Source of the DNA: an uncultured Ruminococcus sp.
GTDB lineage: Bacteria; Bacillota; Clostridia; Oscillospirales; Acutalibacteraceae
DNA length: 9,551 nt
Direction of reading: 5' to 3'
Assembly: GCA_900554995.1 (NCBI GenBank)
Contig: USJJ01000029.1
Coordinates: forward strand, 1 to 9,551
Made by a program: the position numbers and the translations under genes. Shown one piece after another: positions 1-7,349 of this stretch. Below the pieces are notes generated by a model. The model was not told the origin of the DNA, did not search any database, and saw only the letters and a program-made list of their open reading frames with translations. Within the stretch, counting starts at the first letter, position 1. Each line of letters starts with the position of its first letter.

Positions 1-230
1 TCTGCCTTACCCTGCCAAGATGTTTCAGGTAAATCATCGCCTGCTACAGCGTAAAGGTGACAATATACTGTCTTTGTTGTTCCCCACTCTGCAGGGAGAT
101 TAGATGCGTCAAAATAGATTTTTGTGTCGGTTTCTTCAGCTGATGCAGAGAATATGGTCAAGCCTGAAAAACAGGATACAGCCATAAGAACTGCAAGCAC
201 CAAACTGAGAACCTTGGATGATTTTTTCAT
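1..230 (-). CDS. Secreted protein, N-terminal part only (cut by window edge)
   Basis: The gene runs leftward and leaves the window after 76 complete codons, so its full length is unknown. The ATG at 230-228 is chosen because AGGAGG (244-239) lies 8 bases upstream. Residues 1-31 form a classic Sec signal peptide: KKSSK basic start, hydrophobic core at about 7-27, and a likely signal peptidase I site after S28-A29-S30-A31. The mature protein begins EETDTKIYFDAS and continues with VYCHLY and a later SWQGK. The IYFDAS...VYCH...W pattern resembles short beta-sandwich, starch-binding-like modules that are common in exported proteins of Ruminococcus-type bacteria; this is an inference from memory. 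The protein probably acts outside the cell. Its catalytic or other domains, if any, lie beyond the edge. It is transcribed divergently from glyS. Confidence 0.85.
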   Translation of the reverse strand, partial: MKKSSKVLSLVLAVLMAVSCFSGLTIFSASAEETDTKIYFDASNLPAEWGTTKTVYCHLYAVAGDDLPETSWQGKA

Positions 231-250
231 CGCTAATTCCTCCTTTTTTG

Positions 251-269
251 TTACTCAAATTTCGAGTAA
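251..269. promoter_or_regulatory. Inverted repeat at the start site of the leftward secreted-protein gene
   Basis: TTACTC (251-256) and GAGTAA (264-269) are perfect 6-base inverted arms around a 7-base AT-rich centre. On the minus strand this lies just downstream of the predicted -10 (279-274), over the expected transcription start near 267, and upstream of the Shine-Dalgarno. That is a typical operator position for a repressor. It could equally be a chance palindrome in AT-rich DNA; no regulator is identified. Confidence 0.4.
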
Positions 270-273
270 TTAC

Positions 274-302
274 ATTATATATCAAAATGCTCACATTTAC
301 AA
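274..302 (-). promoter_or_regulatory. Promoter of the leftward secreted-protein gene
   Basis: Read on the minus strand, TTGTAA (302-297) is followed by exactly 17 bases and TATAAT (279-274), a perfect -10. The predicted start near 267 gives a 5' UTR of about 37 nt that contains the strong ribosome-binding site. Confidence 0.7.
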
Positions 303-382
303 GTGGTTTTTGGCAAGTTTGTAAATTTTTTCTAATTCTTGTTTTAAACCTATTGTTATGCGCCAACATTTGGTGTTTTCAC

Positions 383-411
383 TTGACAACAGTTGCAAAT
401 AATTGTATTAT
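383..411 (+). promoter_or_regulatory. Promoter of glyS
   Basis: A perfect -35 TTGACA (383-388), 17-base spacer and TATTAT -10 (406-411) predict a start near 418. The leader to the ATG at 458 is then only about 40 nt, too short for a T-box or other large riboswitch. It includes three TATC units and GAGAGG (445-450) as ribosome-binding site, 7 bases before the ATG. Confidence 0.8.
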
Positions 412-457
412 TTTAATGGTTATTTTTATCTATCTATCTGTTAAGAGAGGTTAAGTT

Positions 458-1837
458 ATGGAAAACAGCAAAAAAACCATGGATAAAATCGTTGCCCTGT
501 GTAAAAACAGAGGCTTTGTTTACCCAGGCTCCGAAATTTACGGCGGTCTTGCAAACACATGGGATTACGGTCCGCTCGGAGCAAGACTTAAAAACAATGT
601 CAAGGACACCTGGAGAAAGCGTTTTATTCAGGAACGAAAGAACAGCTATGAGGTTGATGCGGACATACTTATGCACCCGAAAGTTTGGGAGGCAAGCGGT
701 CACGTTGCCAGTTTCTCCGACCCGCTTCTTGACTGTAAGGAGTGCAAAATGCGTCACAGAGCAGACCAGCTCATCGACAATTTTGACCCGGAGGCTCATG
801 CGGACGGTATGACGAAGGAGGAGATGTTTGATTACATCAAGGCTCATTCGATTCCATGTCCGAACTGCGGTAAACATAATTTTACGGACATCAGAGAATT
901 TAATCTTATGTTCCAGACATACAGGGGAGTTACGAACGATGCAAAGAGCATTATTTATCTTCGCCCCGAAAACGCACAGGGCGAATATGTTAACTACCTG
1001 AATGTACAGCGCAGCATGAGGGCTAAGCTCCCGTTCAGCATCGGTCAGATCGGTAAGGCTTTCAGAAATGAGATCACCCCGGGCAACTTCACTTTCAGAA
1101 CGATCGAGTTCGAGCAGATGGAGTTCCAGACCTTCTGTAAGGAGGGCGCGGATACCGAGCTTTACGAGTATTTCAAAAACTACGGTCATCAGTATTATAT
1201 GGATCTCGGCATTGCAGAGGAACATCTCCGTTTCCACGATCACGAGAAGCTCGCTCATTATGCAAAGGCAGCTTGCGATATCGAATTTCTCTTCCCGTTC
1301 GGTTGGGGCGAGGTCAACGGTACGCATAACAGAACGAACTTCGACCTCACAAGACATCAGGAATACAGCGGTCAGAAGCTCGAATACCTTGATCCCGAGA
1401 CAAACGAAAGATATATACCTTTTATTATAGAGTCAACATACGGACTTGACAGAACCGTTCTTGCTCTCCTCTGTGAAGCATATGACGAGGAGGTTATCGA
1501 CGCCGAGAAGAACGATACAAGAGTTGTTCTCCACCTTAAGCCGTCGATCGCCCCGTATAAGGCAGCGGTTCTTCCTCTTTCAAAGAAGCTCTCAGCAGAC
1601 GCTCTCAAGGTTTATGAAAAGCTCCAGAAGGACTTTATGGTTGACTTTGATGAGACAGGCTCGATCGGCAAGAGATACCGCCGTGAGGACGAGATCGGAA
1701 CTCCGTTCTGTATCACATTCGACTTTGATTCCCTTGAGGACAACTGCGTAACCGTTCGTGACAGAGACACGATGGAGCAGGTTCGTATGCCGATTGATGA
1801 GATCAGTGAATATATTTCCTCAAAGATAACATTCTAA
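458..1837 (+). CDS. glyS: Glycyl-tRNA synthetase, dimeric class II type
   Basis: This cytosolic enzyme charges tRNA-Gly with glycine using ATP. It has 459 residues, the usual size for the single-chain alpha2 form (also found in archaea and eukaryotes), rather than the glyQ/glyS alpha2beta2 form. The N-terminus carries the family signature [13 protein letters not shown] (18-30) and WDYGPLG (35-41). Cysteine pairs C93/C96 and C134/C137 bracket a probable zinc-binding insertion. The class II catalytic core shows [12 protein letters not shown] (169-180), motif 2 around [19 protein letters not shown] (202-220) and motif 3 [10 protein letters not shown] (329-338). Residues from about 355 form the anticodon-binding domain, including [16 protein letters not shown] (401-416). 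The start is supported by GAGAGG 7 bases upstream. The ORF is intact and its termination codon is followed by no recognisable hairpin before oadA. Confidence 0.97.
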   Translation: MENSKKTMDKIVALCKNRGFVYPGSEIYGGLANTWDYGPLGARLKNNVKDTWRKRFIQERKNSYEVDADILMHPKVWEASGHVASFSDPLLDCKECKMRHRADQLIDNFDPEAHADGMTKEEMFDYIKAHSIPCPNCGKHNFTDIREFNLMFQTYRGVTNDAKSIIYLRPENAQGEYVNYLNVQRSMRAKLPFSIGQIGKAFRNEITPGNFTFRTIEFEQMEFQTFCKEGADTELYEYFKNYGHQYYMDLGIAEEHLRFHDHEKLAHYAKAACDIEFLFPFGWGEVNGTHNRTNFDLTRHQEYSGQKLEYLDPETNERYIPFIIESTYGLDRTVLALLCEAYDEEVIDAEKNDTRVVLHLKPSIAPYKAAVLPLSKKLSADALKVYEKLQKDFMVDFDETGSIGKRYRREDEIGTPFCITFDFDSLEDNCVTVRDRDTMEQVRMPIDEISEYISSKITF

Positions 1838-1883
1838 ATATAGGGCTTAATTTGTAAACAAAAATGCAATATATAAATTGATT

Positions 1884-1889
1884 GGAAGG
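1884..1889 (+). promoter_or_regulatory. Ribosome-binding site fixing the oadA start
   Basis: GGAAGG lies 7 bases before the ATG at 1897. The reading frame is also open from a TTG at 1882, but that codon overlaps this site and has no ribosome-binding site of its own, so ATG 1897 is preferred. Confidence 0.7.
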
Positions 1890-1896
1890 CAAAGCT

Positions 1897-3279
1897 ATGA
1901 AAAAAATCAAATTTACCGAAACCGTACTCCGTGACGCTCAGCAGTCGCTGATCGCAACGAGAATGCCGTTTGAAACTTTTGAGCCGATTCTTTCAACCAT
2001 GGACAAGGCGGGCTATTACTCGCTTGAGTGCTGGGGCGGCGCAACATTTGATTCGTGTCTGCGTTACCTGAACGAGGATCCGTGGGAGAGACTCAGAAAG
2101 ATTCGTAAGGCTTGTCCGAATACAAAGCTTCAGATGCTTCTCAGAGGACAGAATCTTCTCGGCTACAAGCATTATCCGAACGACGTTGTAAGAAAGTTCG
2201 TTGCAAAGAGCGTTGAAAACGGAATCGACATCATCAGAATTTTTGATGCACTCAACGACGTCAGAAACCTTGAGGTTGCAGTTGATCAGACGATCAAGTC
2301 AGGCGCTCACGCATCGGGTACTATCTGCTACACGCTCAGCCCCGTGCACAACACAAAGGCTTATATCAAGCTCGCCAAGGATATGGAGAATATGGGCGTT
2401 CAGTCTATCTGTATCAAGGATATGGCAGGTATAATCAGCCCGAAAGAGGCATATGAGCTTGTCGGCGCATTGAAAGAAAATGTCAAACTGCCGATCATCC
2501 TCCATACGCACTGCACAACGGGTCTCGGACCGATGACCTTGCTCAAGGCAGCGGAAGCAGGTGTTGATGTTATTGATACAGCAATTTCGAGCTTCTCGGG
2601 CGGTACAAGCCAGCCTGCAACGGAAACTCTCAACTATATCCTCACTCAGGAAGGCTACAAGACGGGACTTGACACCGATGTTCTCAAGCAGATCAATGAT
2701 TTCTTCAAGCCTGTTAAGGCGGATGCACTCAAGAGCGGACTGCTTAATCCTGTTGTCCTTTCAACCGATACCGACGCTCTGACATATCAGGTTCCGGGCG
2801 GAATGCTTTCAAACCTTGTTGCTCAGCTCACCGCTCAGAAGAAGATGGACAAGTTCGAGGAGGTTCTTGAGGAAACTCCGAGAGTAAGAAAAGACCTCGG
2901 TTATCCGCCGCTCGTTACTCCGATGAGCCAGATGGTCGGCGTTCAGGCAACGTCGAATGTTCTTGCAGGCGAGAGATACAAGAATGTTTCCAAGGAGATC
3001 CGTGCCTATGTAAGAGGCGAGTACGGCAAGGCTCCCGGAAAGATTGATCCCGAGCTTATCAAAAAGGTTCTCGGCGACGAAAAGCCGATTAAAGGCAGAT
3101 ATGCCGATACTCTCGGTGACGGTTACGAGGCTGCAAAGGCTGAGATCGGCGCAAAGGCTCACAGCGAAGAGGATGTTCTTTCATACATTGCATTCCCCAC
3201 TCAGGCCGAAGCGTTCTTCGACAAGCGTGACGAAAGAGCGAAGAACACCTTTAAATATTCCATTGAAAAAATTGATTAA
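1897..3279 (+). CDS. oadA: Oxaloacetate decarboxylase alpha subunit (carboxyltransferase)
   Basis: The protein catalyses the first step of the Na+ pump: transfer of the carboxyl group of oxaloacetate to biotin on the carrier protein, releasing pyruvate. It has 460 residues and belongs to the OadA / transcarboxylase 5S / pyruvate carboxylase CT family. The TIM-barrel residues are visible: RDAQQS (12-17, with metal-binding D13), the catalytic-lysine motif CIKDMAG (172-178, K174) and the metal-binding HTH (203-205). FSGGTSQPATE (233-243) is also typical. It ends at the conserved post-barrel domain and lacks the C-terminal biotinyl domain fused to Klebsiella-type OadA; that domain is a separate gene here (3672-4070). 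It sits 59 bases after glyS without a clear terminator between them, and 14 bases before oadG. The alternative role, a methylmalonyl-CoA or pyruvate transcarboxylase subunit, is less likely next to oadB and oadG. Confidence 0.93.
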   Translation: MKKIKFTETVLRDAQQSLIATRMPFETFEPILSTMDKAGYYSLECWGGATFDSCLRYLNEDPWERLRKIRKACPNTKLQMLLRGQNLLGYKHYPNDVVRKFVAKSVENGIDIIRIFDALNDVRNLEVAVDQTIKSGAHASGTICYTLSPVHNTKAYIKLAKDMENMGVQSICIKDMAGIISPKEAYELVGALKENVKLPIILHTHCTTGLGPMTLLKAAEAGVDVIDTAISSFSGGTSQPATETLNYILTQEGYKTGLDTDVLKQINDFFKPVKADALKSGLLNPVVLSTDTDALTYQVPGGMLSNLVAQLTAQKKMDKFEEVLEETPRVRKDLGYPPLVTPMSQMVGVQATSNVLAGERYKNVSKEIRAYVRGEYGKAPGKIDPELIKKVLGDEKPIKGRYADTLGDGYEAAKAEIGAKAHSEEDVLSYIAFPTQAEAFFDKRDERAKNTFKYSIEKID

Positions 3280-3293
3280 GGAGGAACGAAGAT

Positions 3294-3671
3294 ATGTATA
3301 TGACTCCTAATTTGCTCGGTGTTTTTGCCCAGATTTACGGTTCAAACGACGCTATGGATTTCGGTAAGGCTGCACTTGTTGCGGTTGTCGGATTTGTTAC
3401 CGTTATTGCAATTCTTGCGATTATCGCACTGTTCATCAAGGCAATCGCCGCAATCTTTGACAAGACAAGCAAAGCCGCTAAGCCTACGGTTCCGGCTCCG
3501 GCACCTGCGGCTCCTGCGGCACCGATTGCTCAGCCGGCACAGCCCGGTGTCGAGCTTGTTAATGTTGACGAGCCGACGGCTGCGGTTATTATGGCGATAG
3601 TAAGTCATCAGAGCGGCATAAGCCTTGACAGGCTTGCGTTCAAATCCATTAAATTATCGGAGGACAAGTAA
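3294..3671 (+). CDS. oadG: Oxaloacetate decarboxylase gamma subunit, membrane anchor
   Basis: This is a 125-residue small membrane protein. It has an N-terminal segment, one strong transmembrane helix at about 26-55 (ending IKAIAAIFDK), an Ala/Pro linker at about 62-85, and a short C-terminal domain with EPTAAVIMAIVSHQSGIS (93-110). This layout is that of OadG, which holds the alpha and beta subunits together and in studied enzymes helps release the decarboxylation product; the assignment rests on layout and neighbours more than on catalytic motifs. The ATG at 3294 follows AAGGAGG by 9 bases. The stop codon directly abuts the ATG of the next gene with no spacer, so translational coupling is likely. 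Only one histidine (H105) is present in the C-terminal domain. Confidence 0.85.
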   Translation: MYMTPNLLGVFAQIYGSNDAMDFGKAALVAVVGFVTVIAILAIIALFIKAIAAIFDKTSKAAKPTVPAPAPAAPAAPIAQPAQPGVELVNVDEPTAAVIMAIVSHQSGISLDRLAFKSIKLSEDK

Positions 3672-4070
3672 ATGAAATATGTTGTTACTTTAAACGGAAA
3701 AAAATATGAGGTTGAGGTCAATGAAAGTGAAGCAGTGATCACCTCTGTAAGCAATGCCGCTCCCGCAGCTCCTGTTGCTCCCGTTGCGGCTCCCGCACAG
3801 GCTCCGGCTGCAAGCACGGCTCCCGGCGCACCGGCGGCAGTAGTCGGTACAGCGGTCAGCGGAACACAGATCACATCTCCGATGCCCGGAACAATTCTCA
3901 AGCTGAATGTCAGCGAGGGTCAGGCTGTTAAGGCGGGCGATGTTGTTCTTATCCTTGAAGCTATGAAAATGGAAAACGAGATCGTTGCTCCCTGCGACGG
4001 CACGATCAAGCAGCTCCTTGTTTCAAAGGGATCGACTGTTGACACGGATCAGATTCTTGCAGTTTTATAA
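3672..4070 (+). CDS. Biotin carboxyl carrier protein of the decarboxylase
   Basis: This 132-residue protein carries the biotin that shuttles CO2 from OadA to OadB. The C-terminal half (about 66-132) is a biotinyl/lipoyl domain with the canonical EAMKMENE sequence; K99 is the biotinylation site, used by the cell's biotin protein ligase. TSPMPGTI (68-75) and [12 protein letters not shown] (109-120) are the flanking beta-strand signatures. Residues 1-25 form a short N-terminal strand region ([16 protein letters not shown]) as in glutaconyl- and methylmalonyl-CoA decarboxylase carrier subunits. An Ala/Pro-rich swinging linker covers about 29-56. The gene starts immediately after the oadG stop; its ribosome-binding site GGAGG (3659-3663) lies inside the oadG 3' end. 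In enterobacterial enzymes this domain is fused to OadA. Confidence 0.93.
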   Translation: MKYVVTLNGKKYEVEVNESEAVITSVSNAAPAAPVAPVAAPAQAPAASTAPGAPAAVVGTAVSGTQITSPMPGTILKLNVSEGQAVKAGDVVLILEAMKMENEIVAPCDGTIKQLLVSKGSTVDTDQILAVL

Positions 4071-4088
4071 TAAAGGACGGTATTCAAG

Positions 4089-5282
4089 ATGGACTTAATT
4101 TTAAATGTTTTGAAAGGCTTGTGGGAATCGTCCGGATTTGCAACTCTTGAGTGGCAGAACCTTGTTATGATTCTGGTTTCGTTTGTATTCCTTTTCCTTG
4201 CCATTCATCCTAAATTCAGATTTGAACCGCTTCTTCTGGTTCCTATCGCATTCGGTATTCTTCTTGCAAACCTCCCCGGTGCAGGCATTATGGATGACCT
4301 CACCGCAGGTCAGATTTTCGGCGGCGACGGTTCGCTTGCCGGCCAGGGTGAACACTGGTATGATTCGGGCGTATTGCGAATTATTTATGCCGGCGTTAAA
4401 TCCAACATATTCCCGTGCCTTATTTTTATGGGCGTCGGTGCGATGACGGATTTCGGTCCGCTTCTTTCAAACCCCGTCAGCCTGCTTCTCGGTGCGGCGG
4501 CACAGCTCGGTATTTATGTTGCATTCCTTATCGCTATCGCACTCGGCTTCAACCCGCAGGAGGCAGCTTCAATCGCTATCATCGGCGGTGCCGACGGTCC
4601 GACGGCTATTTACCTGACGTCGAAACTGGCGTCGCATCTTCTTGCGCCTATTGCGCTTGCGGCGTACTCGTATATGGCTCTTATTCCGCTTATTCAGCCT
4701 CCGATTATGAAGGCTCTCACAACGAAGAAAGAGCGTGAGGTCAAGATGACCCAGCTCAGAAAGGTAACAAAGACAGAGAAGATCATCTTCCCGGTAATCG
4801 TTCTTGTTCTTGTTGCGCTCATTCTTCCGTCGGTTGCTCCGCTTCTCGGTATGTTCATGCTCGGCAACCTTTTCCGTGAGTGCGGCGTTGTTGACAGACT
4901 TTCCGATGTTGCTCAGAATGCACTTAACAATATCATTGTTATTCTTCTCGGTGTTACCGTCGGTGCAACTGCAAACGGTCAGACCTTCCTTCAGCTTCAG
5001 ACTCTTAAGATTGTTGCTCTCGGTCTTATCGCTTTCGCATTCTCAACAGTCGGCGGCGTTCTCCTCGGAAAGCTCCTTTATCTCATTACAGGCGGCAAGA
5101 TCAATCCGCTCATCGGTGCGGCAGGCGTTTCCGCTGTTCCAATGGCGGCACGTGTTGCTCAGAATGAGGGCAGAAAGTATAACCCGACCAACTTCCTTCT
5201 CATGCACGCTATGGGTCCGAACGTTGCAGGTGTTATCGGTTCTGCTGTTGCGGCAGGCTTCCTGCTTATCATGTTCCAGTAA
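4089..5282 (+). CDS. oadB: Oxaloacetate decarboxylase beta subunit, Na+ pump
   Basis: This 397-residue polytopic membrane protein decarboxylates carboxybiotin and couples that to Na+ export. About nine to eleven hydrophobic segments can be counted from residue 24 to 396. Family signatures are [16 protein letters not shown] (164-179), whose aspartate D169 corresponds to the essential Na+-binding Asp of Klebsiella Oad[14 protein letters not shown] (339-351) and [14 protein letters not shown] (373-386). A charged cytoplasmic loop ([19 protein letters not shown], 213-231) separates the two halves. AAAGGA lies 11 bases before the ATG, and 18 bases separate the gene from the biotin-carrier stop. 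The same family serves methylmalonyl- and glutaconyl-CoA decarboxylases, so substrate specificity rests on the OadA-type alpha subunit. A strong terminator follows the stop codon by 5 bases. Confidence 0.95.
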   Translation: MDLILNVLKGLWESSGFATLEWQNLVMILVSFVFLFLAIHPKFRFEPLLLVPIAFGILLANLPGAGIMDDLTAGQIFGGDGSLAGQGEHWYDSGVLRIIYAGVKSNIFPCLIFMGVGAMTDFGPLLSNPVSLLLGAAAQLGIYVAFLIAIALGFNPQEAASIAIIGGADGPTAIYLTSKLASHLLAPIALAAYSYMALIPLIQPPIMKALTTKKEREVKMTQLRKVTKTEKIIFPVIVLVLVALILPSVAPLLGMFMLGNLFRECGVVDRLSDVAQNALNNIIVILLGVTVGATANGQTFLQLQTLKIVALGLIAFAFSTVGGVLLGKLLYLITGGKINPLIGAAGVSAVPMAARVAQNEGRKYNPTNFLLMHAMGPNVAGVIGSAVAAGFLLIMFQ

Positions 5283-5287
5283 TTTTC

Positions 5288-5322
5288 AAAGACAGGTTCG
5301 TTCGGCGAGCCTGTCTTTTTTT
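5288..5322 (+). terminator. Rho-independent terminator of the oad operon
   Basis: AAAGACAGGTTCG (5288-5300) pairs with CGAGCCTGTCTTT (5306-5318) as 13 base pairs with one G-U, closed by a 5-base loop TTCGG. A seven-T tract (5316-5322) overlaps the base of the stem. Confidence 0.93.
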
Positions 5323-5359
5323 CAATATGGTAATGAAATAAATTAATTTCAAAAAACAC

Positions 5360-5388
5360 TTGATTTATTCTTGATTTTGCGATAGAAT
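5360..5388 (+). promoter_or_regulatory. Promoter of guaB
   Basis: TTGATT (5360-5365), a 17-base spacer and TAGAAT (5383-5388) predict a start near 5395 and a 5' UTR of about 31 nt. No purine riboswitch or other leader structure fits in that space. Confidence 0.7.
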
Positions 5389-5407
5389 AAGACAATTTAT
5401 ATTCTGA

Positions 5408-6892
<1,485 letters not shown>

Positions 6893-6907
6893 TAATTAAA
6901 TGTCGAA

Positions 6908-6956
6908 ACGGCAGGGTATATGTTATATTATTAATGTATACCTTGCTGTATTTTTT
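6908..6956 (+). terminator. Rho-independent terminator of guaB
   Basis: The arm at 6909-6920 (CGGCAGGGTATA) pairs with 6937-6948 (TATACCTTGCTG) as 12 base pairs including two G-U, extendable by A6908-T6949. The loop is an AT-rich 16 bases and six T residues follow (6951-6956). The near-symmetry is mostly on the guaB side; no gene faces it from the right. Confidence 0.85.
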
Positions 6957-7047
6957 AACTGTTTATTATTCACAAAAGGAATGATACAAAAATTCAATAT
7001 TACTTATGTATAAAATGTACAAAATCAATAATACGACCAAAAAAATA
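6957..7047. other. AT-rich intergenic spacer, nothing recognised
   Basis: Between the guaB terminator and the next promoter there are about 90 very AT-rich bases. I see no gene, repeat or structured element here. The A-tracts just upstream of the promoter (7041-7045 and around 7033-7037) could act as an UP-like element, which is speculative. Confidence 0.5.
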
Positions 7048-7076
7048 TTGACTTTTGACCTTTTATGCGTTATAGT
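7048..7076 (+). promoter_or_regulatory. Strong promoter of the structured leader and large secreted gene
   Basis: TTGACT (7048-7053), an exact 17-base spacer and TATAGT (7071-7076) form one of the best promoters in the window, preceded by A-tracts. The start is expected near 7083, which puts about 265 nt of leader ahead of the ATG at 7350. Confidence 0.8.
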
Positions 7077-7082
7077 TAAACT

Positions 7083-7322
7083 AACCATAAAAGTGGTGTC
7101 ATTGGGTGAATTGCGCCTTGCATTTGAAACCCTCATTACGACCCACATGGTTTACTATGCGTCGTAATGACGACGGTTCAGGTTCTCTTTAATCCGAAAA
7201 AACTGCCGATGCGGGAAGGCTTTAGCGGTGAACATTTCGGGGCGAAGTTCCGACCGGCGTAATGATGTCGCTTCAGCGGGCACGGCTGATTAAAAAAGTG
7301 CGGTATGTATGCTCAAGGCATA
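7083..7322 (+). ncRNA. Structured 5' leader RNA, candidate riboswitch or cis-regulatory RNA, class not identified
   Basis: The leader is much richer in G+C than the spacer before it. Helices seen: a 5' hairpin with GGGT (7104-7107)/ACCC (7129-7132), AA/TT and TGC/GCA (7112-7114/7120-7122); a 10-bp hairpin TCATTACGAC (7133-7142)/GTCGTAATGA (7161-7170) with an 18-base loop; then a 3' domain of five nested helices: 7188-7194/7288-7294 (TTTAATC/GATTAAA), 7205-7212/7280-7286 (GCCG, bulged A, TGC with GCACGGC), 7224-7227/7269-7272 (AGCG/CGCT), 7232-7235/7265-7268 (ACAT/ATGT) and 7237-7243/7247-7253 around a GAA loop. A small hairpin (7308-7312/7318-7322) sits just before the Shine-Dalgarno. There is no U-tract terminator, so any control would be translational or through stability. 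Known classes to test include c-di-AMP (ydaO), FMN and raiA RNAs; none is convincing by eye. Confidence 0.65.
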
Positions 7323-7349
7323 TAAATTCTATGGAGGTGCAATCCAAAA

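Noticed and set aside
427..439. TATC tetranucleotide repeat in the glyS leader as a phase-variation tract
   Set aside because: There are only about three units, too few to expect slippage.
412..457. T-box leader for glycyl-tRNA synthetase
   Set aside because: Only about 40 nt separate the predicted transcription start from the ATG, with no T-box sequence and no terminator/antiterminator pair.
434..1357. A 307-codon open frame on the minus strand opposite glyS
   Set aside because: It lies antisense to the unmistakable glyS gene, has no ribosome-binding site of note and no recognisable domain. It is explained by the codon bias of glyS leaving few stops in that frame.
1882..1896. TTG start giving a 5-residue extension of OadA
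   Set aside because: The TTG overlaps the ribosome-binding site that serves ATG 1897 and has none of its own.
6966..7148. A 60-codon minus-strand frame with a hydrophobic C-terminal half
   Set aside because: It overlaps the strong promoter and the structured leader on the other strand, its hydrophobicity comes from AT-rich spacer DNA, and no ribosome-binding site was seen.
7083..7332. Naming the leader as an FMN, cobalamin, SAM, c-di-GMP-I or c-di-AMP riboswitch
   Set aside because: Each class was compared from memory. Only scattered words match (for example TTAATCCGA and GGTGAA for c-di-AMP, TTCCGACCGGCG for FMN); the full ordered conserved segments are absent.
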